Source of the DNA: Lophius americanus | Lineage: Eukaryota > Chordata > Actinopteri > Lophiiformes > Lophiidae | Direction: 5' to 3' | Length of the DNA: 64,000 bases | NCBI GenBank assembly: GCA_037951165.1 | Contig: JBBDHG010000014.1 | Coordinates: 21,741,501-21,805,500 of the forward strand | Part shown: positions 12,201-21,800 of the stretch, in pieces | Layout: each line of letters starts with the position of its first letter | Numbering within the stretch: the stretch's first letter is position 1 | The notes under the pieces: model-generated | Database searches by the model: none | The model's input: only the letters and a program-made list of their open reading frames with translations | Told to the model about the DNA's origin: nothing | Program-made: the position numbers and the translations under genes

Positions 12201-14471
12201 GATATAGTGAGAGGCATGAATTTCTTGAACTCACATCTTTATCCTTTCTTTCCTTGATCAGGAACTCATGCGATGCTTCACCCACTCATAGCGCTTGAGG
12301 CAGGAGAATATGTGGTCACATTGTTTGTGTCAGACTCTGGCAGCCCAGTTCTGGGTACTTACGCTCAGATCAATGTCACCTTGTGTCCCTGTGACTCCTT
12401 TGGAGATTGTAAGTCTGAGGTGGGGGCTGTCCTTGGCTCCAGTGTGGGGATCAGCTTCATCGCTCTTATTATCATCATGGCCAGTATCGCACTCCTACTG
12501 TGTAAGTCTCAAGCGGAATAAGTCATAACAGTAGATATTTTGCCCTCAATCAGGGAATCAGGAAGCTATTATTATTATTATATAGTGACAAATACATTTT
12601 TATTTTATTTTTTGCAATGAAACTGAATAACACTTAATATGTAACTTCTTTTAAAACAGGTGACATAACATTTTAAGCCACTTGAAATCTTGAAAGGGGA
12701 AAGTTGCTTTTGGAATTCAGCATGCAGATAATCACACTTATCTTATCGGCAAAACCCATAAAAGAGCTTCATGTAAATCTATTATAGTTATATAGTAGTA
12801 TAATTATTCTTTAGATCGTATCATGCACTTACACATATTAAGCTTTCACAGTTAGCCAAATGCCAAAAATTAGATGAGCAAGTACTTTCATTACAGATTA
12901 TTTCATAAATTTTCAAACCAAAAATACATGAACAACAACATTTTACAAACATTTAAACATAACAATATTCCTCTTTTCCATCCATTTTTTATTTTGAAGT
13001 TAATACTTTACAGTTATTTAATGTTTGGTTGGATAAAAATTAGAGGCTTGAATGGCTTTTGATAGACATTTTCAACTATATTAATGGACTTATTGGTGAA
13101 TCGTAGTGATAAATCACAAATTTGCAAGAAGGATAAAGTGCAGAATAAAGACAATGAATGAAGATCATTGCAGCCCTCTGAGTGGATCTAATCATGTTTG
13201 ATGGTTTCCATCGGTTCTTTCATTGCAGTGCTGCTTCTCCTGGCTGTGGCAGTGACCACCTGTGGGAGACGCCATCATATCAAGAAAGGAACGGGTCTTC
13301 TTGTTGGGGAATCCGAAGACGATATCCGTGACAACGTTTTCAACTATGACGAGCAAGGCGGGGGAGAGGAGGATGAGGTGAGGCTTCAAAAGGTCACAGG
13401 TCATGAGAGGAAGTCCTAACGATACCGTTGTCAGTATGAAATAAATGCTGACCCTGTTATGAATGTTTTGGGTTGAGAAACTTATTTGTATGATAGACCA
13501 ACTTCACTGTTTAACAATAATTGATTGATTGATTGTGCAAGTGTGTCGCCATGGATTCTGATATAATCTCTTTAATTTTGGTTTTGTTTGTTTTTTACAG
13601 CTGATGCATGCACTATTGTTGTATTCTTATGCTGCATGCAAGAGTTAACCTGCTTCCCATTCCTCTCACTTTGTAGAATGCCTTCAACATAGACCTCATC
13701 TGGAATCCCCATGATGCACCTCCAACCCTCGGGTCCTGCTACCCAGTGTCTGGTATTCCTCGAGGCAGGCAACCCCTCAGGAAGGATGCCCCGCATAACC
13801 TACCCTCACCCATATACCCACGAAGGCCTCCTGCAGATCCCACTGACATTGAGGACTACATCACTGACGTGAGCAGCTTCTATCCCCGTCTCACCTAAAC
13901 CTCATGAACAACTTTTAGTATAATTAATTTAGTATAATATGACCCAGTGGCAGCATATAGATGCCAATGAGTAAGAGGCCAAATATGGAGCCCTGAAGGA
14001 CACCACAGGTCAAAGCGTCCTGCATGGCTATGGATGTGACTATTTTCCATGAAATACAAAATGTTATCATGAAATGCTTTTTTTTTTTTTATTGTTTAAA
14101 AACTTTGACCAAATGATTTGTCATTTTATGGTAATTTTAAAGTGTTTTAGATATTTGATTAATAAATGGCCCCAAAGAAGTCATATATGCAAAGATATCT
14201 AGGTGTTTCTGGCAGTTTCAAAACCCATATCAACTAAAGTATAAAACATTCTTCACCCCCCCCCCCCCAGGGTCTAGAGGCTGCAGACAATGATCCCAAC
14301 GTGCCTCCATACGACACAGCTCTAATCTATGACTACGAGGGAGAGGGGTCGCTGGCCGGCAGTCTCAGCTCCTTCGCCTCCAGCAGCTCTGACGAAGACC
14401 AAGACTATGACTACCTCAACGACTGGGGGCCACGCTTCCAGAAGCTGGCCAACATGTATGACCCACGCTAA
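3062..14471 (+). CDS. cdh15: M-cadherin (cadherin-15), 13 exons, 5'-incomplete
   Basis: Classical cadherin: a calcium-dependent homophilic adhesion receptor of the plasma membrane, expressed mainly in muscle precursors, with a tail that binds p120-type and beta-type catenins. Exons: 3062-3229, 6014-6169, 6632-6776, 8692-8873, 8956-9084, 9206-9391, 10740-10984, 11633-11769, 11945-12175, 12262-12501, 13229-13377, 13677-13868, 14271-14471. All junctions are GT-AG and the phases join without a break (2361 bases, 786 codons plus stop). Order from the first visible residue: propeptide end with furin site RVKR (31-34); mature start DWIIPP with the strand-swap Trp at 36; EC1-EC5 to about 580; one membrane helix at about 588-620; tail to 786. 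The FAL triplet replaces the HAV of type I cadherins (KAFALSP near 112). This, the DNVFNYDEQGGGEED juxtamembrane block and the DGLEAADxDPxVPPYDTALI block identify M-cadherin rather than E- or N-cadherin. The signal-peptide exon is missing. The gene converges on spg7. Confidence 0.95.
4276..4380 (+). repeat. V-SINE-like head fragment (tRNA-derived)
   Basis: GGTAGTGGTTAGGAGTG resembles a tRNA A box, and GTTCAAATC about 35 bases later resembles a B box. CCTTTCTG follows, as in the widespread tRNA-headed V-SINE (mermaid-type) family of fishes. The copy is truncated and diverged. Confidence 0.6.
4439..4462. repeat. (TA)n microsatellite
   Basis: A perfect TA array of about 12 units in a cdh15 intron. 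Confidence 0.95.
4771..4834. repeat. 11-bp minisatellite
   Basis: Tandem copies of CAAGTATTCGT: nearly six units, the first one diverged. The array runs directly into a perfect hairpin at 4829-4862. Confidence 0.9.
4829..4862. repeat. Perfect inverted repeat, 16-bp arms, 2-bp spacer
   Basis: GTATTTACTCACTTGT, spacer AG, then its exact reverse complement. It starts within the last unit of the minisatellite. Confidence 0.9.
5195..5400 (+). repeat. SINE-like interspersed repeat
   Basis: GGTTCAATGCCTGGCC followed by GTGTCCTTGAGCAAGACAC, TGAACCCCG and then GAAGCGCTTCGAGAGGTC. This matches, from memory, a very common teleost interspersed repeat that ends in a GCGCTTTGAGTGGTC tail. The exact family and boundaries are not determined. 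Confidence 0.6.
5939..5964. repeat. Poly-C tract (26 C)
   Basis: 26 consecutive C, preceded by two CCCCCAAA units, ending 49 bases before a cdh15 exon. The length may be unreliable in assembly. Confidence 0.9.
6014..6169 (+). CDS. cdh15: cdh15 exon: most of EC1
   Basis: Acceptor CTTTATACAG, donor GTAAGA, 52 codons. Starts IKSDK and contains EGPGVDQEP and the LDRE calcium-binding motif (HPLDREKY). Confidence 0.95.
6595..6617. repeat. (TG)n at a splice acceptor
   Basis: A TG dinucleotide array ending 14 bases before the next cdh15 exon, where a polypyrimidine tract would be expected. Confidence 0.9.
6632..6776 (+). CDS. cdh15: cdh15 exon: EC1 end and EC1-EC2 linker
   Basis: Acceptor CGTGTACGCAG, donor GTACGA, exit phase 1. 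It carries the FAL triplet characteristic of M-cadherin and the canonical calcium linker DQNDNRPVF. Confidence 0.94.
6777..8691 (+). other. cdh15 intron
   Basis: No coding exon seen. Around 7620-7810 lies a diverged copy of an interspersed repeat shared with 37,200-37,440. The open frame 7693-8010 is AT-rich translated repeat and intron sequence with no recognisable domain. Confidence 0.6.
7620..7810. repeat. Unclassified interspersed repeat, copy 1
   Basis: Shares blocks in the same order with 37,200-37,440: TTATGGA-TAATCATTGCCGC, TTTCAAATTTTAT-CC-CATAGAC and TTTA-TTTAAGGA. Family unknown. Confidence 0.55.
8692..8873 (+). CDS. cdh15: cdh15 exon: EC2
   Basis: Acceptor ATTCTTGACAG, donor GTAACT. 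The DADDPRTEN calcium-binding motif and VGLDRE are visible, with N-glycosylation sequons NKT and NQT. Confidence 0.95.
8956..9084 (+). CDS. cdh15: cdh15 exon: EC2 end and EC2-EC3 linker
   Basis: Acceptor TGTCCTAG, donor GTGAGC, 43 codons. The linker reads DINNHAP instead of the usual DxNDNAP, so the third acidic residue is Asn and the last Asn is His. Confidence 0.95.
9206..9391 (+). CDS. cdh15: cdh15 exon: EC3
   Basis: Acceptor GCATGCAG, donor GTACAG, 62 codons. Contains DRDDRGTGNW, the cadherin DxDxGxxN calcium motif, and an NVT sequon. Confidence 0.95.
9392..10739 (+). other. cdh15 intron
   Basis: No coding exon or recognised repeat family. AT-rich. A CTCF-like core lies at 10546-10559 on the minus strand. 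Confidence 0.6.
10740..10984 (+). CDS. cdh15: cdh15 exon: EC3 end and EC4 start
   Basis: Acceptor TTCATGCAG, donor GTATGA, exit phase 2. Contains PLDFEAQQEY and the linker VNENEAPTF, then the EC4 motif DPDNN. Confidence 0.95.
11340..11530 (+). mobile_element. LINE reverse-transcriptase fragment (L2-like)
   Basis: The + strand codes for GVPQGSILGPLLFIIYILPL, a conserved block of reverse transcriptases of L2/Jockey-type LINEs. It is isolated: the catalytic YADD block that should follow is absent, and the frame runs into host intron. It ends about 100 bases before a cdh15 exon. Confidence 0.8.
11633..11769 (+). CDS. cdh15: cdh15 exon: EC4
   Basis: Acceptor CTTCTGGGGCAG, donor GTCAGT. Reads YEIIKDPERWLDINRDTGDI, typical of a cadherin repeat core. 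Confidence 0.95.
11945..12175 (+). CDS. cdh15: cdh15 exon: EC4-EC5
   Basis: Acceptor TCTTGTGCAG, donor GTAAGG. Contains the linker KETNDFPP, the first EC5 cysteine (GSICRD) and DEDLPPHAAPF, which closely matches M-cadherin EC5. Confidence 0.95.
12262..12501 (+). CDS. cdh15: cdh15 exon: EC5 end and membrane helix
   Basis: Acceptor CTTGATCAG, donor GTAAGT, exit phase 1. It carries the paired membrane-proximal cysteines (LCPCDSFGDC) and most of a hydrophobic helix (ISFIALIIIMASIALLL). Confidence 0.95.
12502..13228 (+). other. cdh15 intron
   Basis: AT-rich intron. I see no gene or recognisable repeat in it. Confidence 0.6.
13229..13377 (+). CDS. cdh15: cdh15 exon: membrane exit and p120-binding region
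   Basis: Acceptor TTCATTGCAG, donor GTGAGG. It ends the helix, gives the basic stop-transfer CGRRHH, then DDIRDNVFNYDEQGGGEED, the conserved juxtamembrane site for p120-family catenins. Confidence 0.95.
13677..13868 (+). CDS. cdh15: cdh15 exon: cytoplasmic linker
   Basis: Acceptor CACTTTGTAG, donor GTGAGC, 64 codons. Proline-rich tail segment, with LRKDAP near the middle and DIEDYITD at the end. Confidence 0.95.
14271..14471 (+). CDS. cdh15: cdh15 terminal coding exon: catenin-binding domain
   Basis: Preceded by a run of 13 C and AG. It codes for GLEAADNDPN, then YDTALIYDYEGEGS, a serine-rich stretch and DYDYLNDWGPRF, the beta/gamma-catenin-binding region of classical cadherins. Stop TAA at 14469-14471. 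It lacks the longer C-terminal extension seen in human CDH15. Confidence 0.95.
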   Translation, partial: GLEAADNDPNVPPYDTALIYDYEGEGSLAGSLSSFASSSSDEDQDYDYLNDWGPRFQKLANMYDPR

Positions 14472-15030
14472 GGTGGACAGAGAAAAGAAGCGTGGGATTC
14501 ATGACCAGTTACAGATCATCCTCAGGTGTTTTTCTGGAAAAAAGAAGAATTTAGTCCAGGACAAGACTTTATGCATGCCAGGGAAATATATGTGATATGC
14601 AAAGCCACAGGCCTTTAATCTGATGTGATTTGGGTTTTATTGGGTCATTTGGACACAACCAGAGTTTAATGGCCAGATGATGGACCCACAGGGCAAACTG
14701 AATGTGCTGAAATGATTGTTGCTCTGATTTTGTTTATCCTCAGACTTGGATCGCTCACTTATGATGCACACATCAATGCCTGAGACATAAAAATATCTTT
14801 GTATTTCTCTTTTTATATTGGATTATTTTTTAAGATCATTTTGCTTCGACATTATTGCATCATAAATCCTCGGTGTAATCTCAACATGTCTGACTACAAC
14901 ACACTGTCGCACACAATACGCTGTAATCTGTTTGTTTGGAGATGAAGACTTTGAATTATGTTTTTTTTAATACGTTAGACGAATTTAAGTGTTTCTGTTA
15001 TCAATGGAATAAATGTAAATATTTTATTTA
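14472..15030 (+). other. cdh15: cdh15 3' untranslated region
   Basis: About 560 bases from the stop codon to just past the AATAAA signal. No coding potential. Confidence 0.65.
15008..15013 (+). terminator. cdh15: cdh15 polyadenylation signal AATAAA
   Basis: A canonical AATAAA about 540 bases after the stop, followed by a GT-rich element (CCGTGTGTATTGTTC) at about 15031, as expected downstream of a cleavage site. Confidence 0.65.
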
Positions 15031-15119
15031 CCGTGTGTATTGTTCATTTGCCAAATAACACTCTCCTTATAAGCTGTACTGCGTTGACTCATAGTTCACA
15101 TATTCACAACATAAAGTGC

Positions 15120-15620
15120 AACACACCACATTTATGTAAAACTTTATTTTAATATTTAGAAGAATCAACCTTTAAACTCTCTCTGGTAAGCTGTTCAACC
15201 TCTTACATCTACTAAATCAATCTGCAAGGTTCAGAGAAACCAGGGTAGGTGGTGTTATATCGGACACCTGAGCCTCAAGCAGAGCTTTTTGTTTCAGCAG
15301 GAAATAAATATCCTAAAGAAATAAGAATGTACACAGCAATCTACTACAACCCATCGTGATTCTGTGCTAGTAACTCAGCAGAGCCCCGACACACTGATTC
15401 AGACAAGAATCAGTCACTCAGGAAGGAATGACTGAAGCTACAAATGCCCAGCTGCTCTTTGACACGTGTAGTTGTTATACAAGTTGTCAAACACATGCTA
15501 CAGTACGTCAACAGGCAAATCCAGCCATGACTGTTCATCAATCAGCACTCTTATGTGTGGGACGGCTAGGACAGAGCTAAAATGCAGCAGTTTTTATTCA
15601 ATTAGTGTGGTTTCTTCAGA
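15120..15620 (-). other. spg7: spg7 3' untranslated region (predicted)
   Basis: Minus-strand stretch after the spg7 stop. The likely end uses AATAAA at 15143-15148. An earlier AATAAA at 15593-15598 lies only about 25 bases past the stop. No coding potential on either strand. Confidence 0.5.
15143..15148 (-). terminator. spg7: spg7 polyadenylation signal candidate
   Basis: TTTATT on the + strand reads AATAAA on the spg7 strand, 470 bases after the stop and about 130 bases from the opposing cdh15 signal. Confidence 0.45.
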
Positions 15621-15824
15621 TCAGACCAGCGTAGGATCCACGTCCTCTCTACGTTTTCTGGGAGGTGGTGGTGATTCGTCTTCACCTGTGTCTTGTTTGT
15701 CCCTTTCCGCCTCCAACCAGCTCTGTGGGAGGATCATCTTCTTTGGGCCGTGGGGAGGCGGACCCAGCAGGGCTTCAATGTCATCGTAGTTCACCACTTC
15801 ACTCTCCAAAAGCGCATTGGCCAA
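15621..15824 (-). CDS. spg7: spg7 exon 17 (C-terminus)
   Basis: Acceptor CTTTCTAG. It begins LANALLESEV, contains DDIEALLGPPPHGPKKM, and ends with a charged, proline-rich tail before TGA at 15623-15621. Confidence 0.95.
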   Translation of the reverse strand: MANALLESEVVNYDDIEALLGPPPHGPKKMILPQSWLEAERDKQDTGEDESPPPPRKRREDVDPTLV

Positions 15825-18800
15825 CTAGAAAGACAGAGACCCCACCTAGTTGGTTAAACATTAAGAACTGTGCAAAATGGCGGCATGAGTCAGCCGTCTG
15901 AAATACACAACATTTATGATCAAAGAATGGAGCAACTGACCAGAGTGAGCTTGTCTCTGTTGTCCAACAGTATCTTCTCTGTGTGCCTGTAAGCTCGAGC
16001 TATCAACATCCTAGCTTCCTGAAAGAACAAGCCAAGTTTATTTACTCCAAATCATATCAAAAGTTATGTCAGGGCACTTTCCACAAAGAGCTGGTGTAGA
16101 CAGTAATCCTTATTTTCCCAAAGATCAAACTATTCCCACAATGAACAAGAACGTGGTGAGACTGGTGAGAAAAAACTGCTATGCATAAACCTCAAACAGA
16201 TCCTAACTCAAGGTGTGCAGCCCTCTGCCTTGACCCGTTAGATTGAGAGAGGGACAGAGATATGAAACATCAGACAATGCGTCGAGGAAAAATGAAAAAG
16301 GGAGGTGCCAGTAGTCCTTTCTCAGAGAACCAAAAAACAATTAGTTTTTGGTAAAAGCCAAAACATCAATTCTATACTGAAAGCCAAAAATCATTATCTC
16401 AACATTCACAGAGTTCAAATGTGGGCAAACAAAAAATAATCCAATCATAGAACCCACGTGGTCCATCTGCTCTTGCAGGCCCTGGCTGAAAGGTCGGCGT
16501 CCAATGGCACCTTTCTCCTCTGTGTCAGGGAAAGACACCTGGCCGACACTGTCACACATGCCGTACTGCTTCACCATGGAGTACGCCACTCTTGTCACCT
16601 TACGCAGGTCATCTTGAGCACCTGGGTACACCGAGTGAGGATATTAAAGAACAGAGTTGGGCTTCACAGTACACAAGATTTGGATGTTCAGCGATTTAAG
16701 TTTCAGATTCTTCTCCAGAGTTGCAGAAAACAATTGAATTCATCGAATAATAAGCTACGATCAGCAAGTTTATGGGTTAGGATCATAACTTCTGGGACTG
16801 GAAGACTGATTACCTGTGTTTTTATTCCATAATTTACCTGAATGGCTTTCTCCAACTGTACATTTCAAACATCTCACACCACCGACATCTCTCACATCCC
16901 AGCAAAGTCTTCAGCAAAACTTCTTCTACAACATCTGGCAAATATTTACTATCAAAGCAACTGAGAAAAAAAGAGCCACAGACTGATATTTTAATAATGT
17001 TTAAAACTAAAGTGTGATGTAATCATTAATCCATCTGCAATCCGTCAAGTTTATTCGGCTCGGGGATCGCGATGGCAGAAGTCCCCGCAGACGTCATGCA
17101 ACCCTCCCCACCTCAGCCCCTGACGGTGTGGTGGTCCTGAAGCGTTCTCAGATGAAATCTAAAATTCTGCCAGCGAGTTGTCAGATCAGCGGTTCTGAAA
17201 CTGGAAATCCTGAGGTTCTATGATAGAGATAGCGGGCTAATGAAATCGATATGGCATACTTCAGCCGCCCTCTAGTACAGTAGACCTTACATGTTTGCAT
17301 TCATTCATGTTTGAAAATGAATGCAAACATGTCTGTCAGATGCAGCAACATTTATGGGATGACTGGTCAACACATCATAAGATCTGCTTGTTCTTATGAA
17401 TACATTTTCACCAATAAATTTGGCTGAAGTAAAATGAGAAGACTGAAAAAAAAATGTTTCATTGGAAAATGTAATTATTGCTTTATACAGTGTGATAGTG
17501 CCAAAGGCAACTAATCACTTAATGTTTTTCAACAGAAAACATTGTACATTTTGACTTAAGTATCATGATAATATTATACAATGGGTCCCTAGTGAGTCCC
17601 ACCCACAATTCAGGATCTAACAAATCTTTCATGAATGGATTCCACTCCATTTTCAAAATGAATTTTCATTCAGAAGAATGGAAGAGGAATTTAGATGGTG
17701 AAAAGACACAAAGTATTCATTTGAAAACAATCAGTAGGGCAGCGGAGAGAGGTTTATTTGAGGATAGTGAATTAGTAGAAGTGTCCTACCTGTGGTAACC
17801 CTGTTAAAAGTGATGGCCTCAGCAGTTCTTCCTCCCAGAGCCATACACATCCGTTCAAACAGCTGCTCTTTGGTGAACAGATACTGGTCACGAGGTAGGA
17901 TCTGAGCAAATCCCAGGGCTGCGTTAGTCCGCGGAGCAATGGACACCTGAGAAATATACCGCATTATCAATTTTGGACTTCAACAAATGTTTTGCTTATT
18001 TCCGTTTTAAATATCTTTTTATTTTCAAAGCTCTATGTGTTGGTCAATGTTATAGTATTTCCTTAATTTTATTTAACACTATTTATGAGATATTAAAAAT
18101 ATTTGAATGTAATAAGTTTATCTAGTCTTCCTGGAGAGACTTTGTAACCTGCACCAAAGTATTCTCAATAACAATTTTCATTATTGAGTCACAATAATTT
18201 CCTCTTTTAATAAATGTAGATAAGCTGATATTGATGGGGGCCAAACTTGTTAACAATAACAATATAAAGGAGTTCAATATTTTAAGACCCAGCTTGATAT
18301 CCTGGACAATCTGCTCCTGACATATAATCGAACTAAAGAAAATATCTATGGAACAAACACTAGATTCAAACAGGCGGTTGGAAAAACAAACCGGTGTTAA
18401 TCTGCTCAACCTTGAGGAAAAGTTTTTTTCCCAAAAAAATTATGAAATATAAACTTTCATTAAGCCACACAATATATGCTCAATCCACACAGGAAAGTGT
18501 CACCTTCATCACTGCCTCCGTGTGCTCGAGCAGCCATCCCACTAAGGCGTGTCCAGACTCATGGAAGGCAACAATCCTTTGCTCTTCTTTAGACAGGATC
18601 TTGCTCTTCTTTACACTTCCTGAAAATAAAAGGATTTGTCAGGCTTTACCAAAGCAGAAACTTCTGCATAAAAACTGTTCTGTTTTTGCCCTACTGGTAC
18701 CTGCTATGACTCTCTCCACTGCATACTCAAAGTTAAAGGTATCAATGGACTTGTATCCCTCTCTGGCAGCATGGAGGGCAGCTTCGTTACAAATGTTAGC

Positions 18801-21800
18801 AATGTCTGCACCTGTGGAGACAAATCAAGCTTACAACAAAGATTTCATCACGACCATCCAGGTGAAATGTCAGTAAACATCAACCATGTAATGTCCAGAC
18901 ATGTTTCAGAATTACGGCAGGTGTTAATCCACGAAAACAAAGCAGTAAATAAATACCACTGAAGCCTGGAGTGAGTTCTGCCAGACGCAAAGAGTAGAAA
19001 TTAGCGGGTTGGGTCAGCTTCAAGATCTTCAGATGTTGCTCAAAAATCTCCTTCCTTTCCTGAGAGACAACAAAAAGAATTATACAGGACAGATTTAATG
19101 CATGAGGTCTGGGGAAATTTACCACACACTTTAGTTTTTCAGATTTTATAAAATCGTAAAAAAAAATTGGTGTAAAATTACTTAAGAAAATGAATTAAGA
19201 AAATTACTTAAGGTGTGCCTGAGAGATGATGGATGGATGGATGGATGGAACAGTTTGAAAAATATGGAATGCTAAATACTTTTTCTGTAATAAGTGAAAA
19301 TCAAAAACTGAAATGTTGAGTCAAGTAAACCTATTTTTTTCTATTTAGCATTCCCATTCGAAATGCAATTTTTAAAATCTCTAAACCGCAACCAAGAGAT
19401 CCAATTAAATTCACTGCGAGCAGGAAGTTTGGTTTTGAGTGACAGTCACAAATCAAAAATGACTTTGGTTAATCTATTAATCTGACTTAGAACAGGAAAG
19501 AAGGAGGAAAAAAATTCAGCGAGCCGACTGAAATCCAATTAATCAGATCAATTTCAAATACAAGGTTTTGAAATTCTTACTGCATGTATTTGAGGATGAA
19601 TTCTAAACATTTGAAATGTAGCATTTACATGTTTTTCAGTAACGAGTTTGTTGTTCGGTAAATCAGACAATAATGGCATAGTGCTCTACTGCAAATCTTT
19701 AAAAAGCTATTTTCCCTACCAGCAAATGTGTCGTGTTGATGAGGGGGTACTTGGCTGATAGAAAAATAATTCAGAAGGGATACATTATTGAAATATGAAC
19801 AGGACACACTGCTCTAGCCTACCTGCAGAGTGGGCAGATCTATAAAGATGTGCCGGTCCAGTCTGCCGGGCCTCATGAGAGCATTGTCAAGGATATCTGC
19901 TCGGTTGGTGGAAGCAAGGACAATAACATGGTCCGTTGTTCCCATTCCTGCAAAAAGACAGAGAGCATGGATTTCTTATTCTGACCCCTGATGACAACAA
20001 AGTGTTGAACAGTTGAACTCACCATCCATCTCTACCAGCAGCTGGTTGAGGGTCTGTTCCTCTTCAGTATTGGAGAAACCCGACATGTTGGTGGAGCGTT
20101 TCTTTCCCACAGCATCAATCTCGTCGATGTAGACGATGCAAGGGGCCCGACTCCGAGCCTCCTTGAACAGACTTCGGACTCTAGCAGCACCCAGGCCTAG
20201 AAACAAACACATACATTGAGAATCTGATCAGGTTTCAGAAATGGATCCTCTCGCAACAATATCACTAGAGATTTTGCACCAATAAATGCATCCCCCTGGT
20301 TGAACACAGGTTTAAAATGAATATTCTCAAAACAAATAAACACAACCATTACTAATTCATATATGGTTGTTTTTTCATATATATATCAAGAGGTTATTGA
20401 AAAACAAAAGTATATCACGATATTATAATAACCATTAATATATTCTTTACATTGAGTATTGGATATTGTACATTTTTTATTTAGTTTAAGTCCTGAGTCA
20501 AACATGCTGATTAGTTTCAAATCAAATTTAATCAATATTATCTATATTGTTGTTTTTTGACAACATTTTAGTCTAATGTAGACAAACAGCCACATTAGTA
20601 TTTTAGTATAGTTTTAGTAAATGAAACATGTTGACATTTGAAGACAGGAAGATATCATTAACATTTCAGTTAATCAAATCAAATCATTTGATCATTATCT
20701 AATGAATAACAGAATGAATTGATTAAGAATGCGGTTTTGAGTGTTTGGTCTGCAAATATCATTTTTATAAATTCATCAATATATCATGTGTCAACATGCT
20801 CCTAATAGCATTTTAATTCAGGGAAAGCCAGAATTCTTGCCCATATAGACCCGATCCCAGGACTTCAAGTCATTGGCTTTGCTGGATCAAAGTACCCGAC
20901 TAAGCAGTAATCCTGAGGAAAATCCGAAGGGAGCCGTTAACTAGACGGTTCTATTAGTCTTTCGTAAGCATATCCAGCTCGGACAACACATCTTCACCTA
21001 TTCATCCTATGCAAGGATCTCTGTGGGTTTCCACCAGTTTCCTCTGGCTTGACCCTGACCGAGTATAGTTCACCCTTATAAGGTCCTATTGCAGGCATTT
21101 TTGCTCCACATCTCCCACGGAGCGGGTGAGATGAGTCGGTTTTGCTCTGAACCCTAAAGGGTTTGGTATCCCACCTCGGTGCTGCTCAGCAAACTACACA
21201 GCTACACATACTATCATATAATCAGAATATATGGATATTAACTTAAAATATTTTAAAATATTTTTTCTGTCTGCTCTTTTGGATGGATTTGCGTAATATC
21301 TTTATTTTCTGAACACATTTTTTAGTATCGTCTTTAGTGCCAGCTCATCACATTCTCTTCTTAGTCGTGGAAAGATGACATTTTTGCCCAGTTTATAGCA
21401 TCTTAGTTTTCCTTCATTAAATTAACATTGGTACAGGTATTAAATTACCTTTAACCTCTCCTAAATTTCCCCTGTGGGTATTAATAAGAGTTTCTATCAA
21501 TTAATCTATCTGTCTAATCTAGTCTATCTAATCTCTGCATACCTCCAATGACCTCCACAAACTCAGAGCCAGCTATAGCCAGAAAGGGAACTTGGGCCTC
21601 AGTAGCTACAGCCTTCGCCAATAGGGTCTTCCCGCAGCCTGGAGGCCCGAGCAATAATGCACCCTTGGGAACCTTAGCTCCCAGCTGGAGGTATCGTTCT
21701 GGACTCTGAAAGTGGAAACATCAACATGGTAAGCAGGAGCCTCACTTATATGAGGTTTGGATGGTATATGCAAAGAAATTCAGTCAATCGAGTCAATATT

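Noticed and set aside
3062..14471. E-cadherin (cdh1) or N-cadherin (cdh2)
   Set aside because: FAL replaces HAV, and the cytoplasmic tail and EC5 blocks match M-cadherin. The spg7 neighbour also agrees with the CDH15 locus.
16458..16832. 124-codon + strand frame
   Set aside because: Antisense shadow of spg7 exon 15.
18394..18876. 160-codon + strand frame
   Set aside because: It is antisense to spg7 exons 12-13 and their intron, and an artefact of the conserved coding sequence on the other strand.
20845..21190. Functional rRNA gene
   Set aside because: Only a short, diverged internal portion of 28S is present, without flanking rDNA or promoter.
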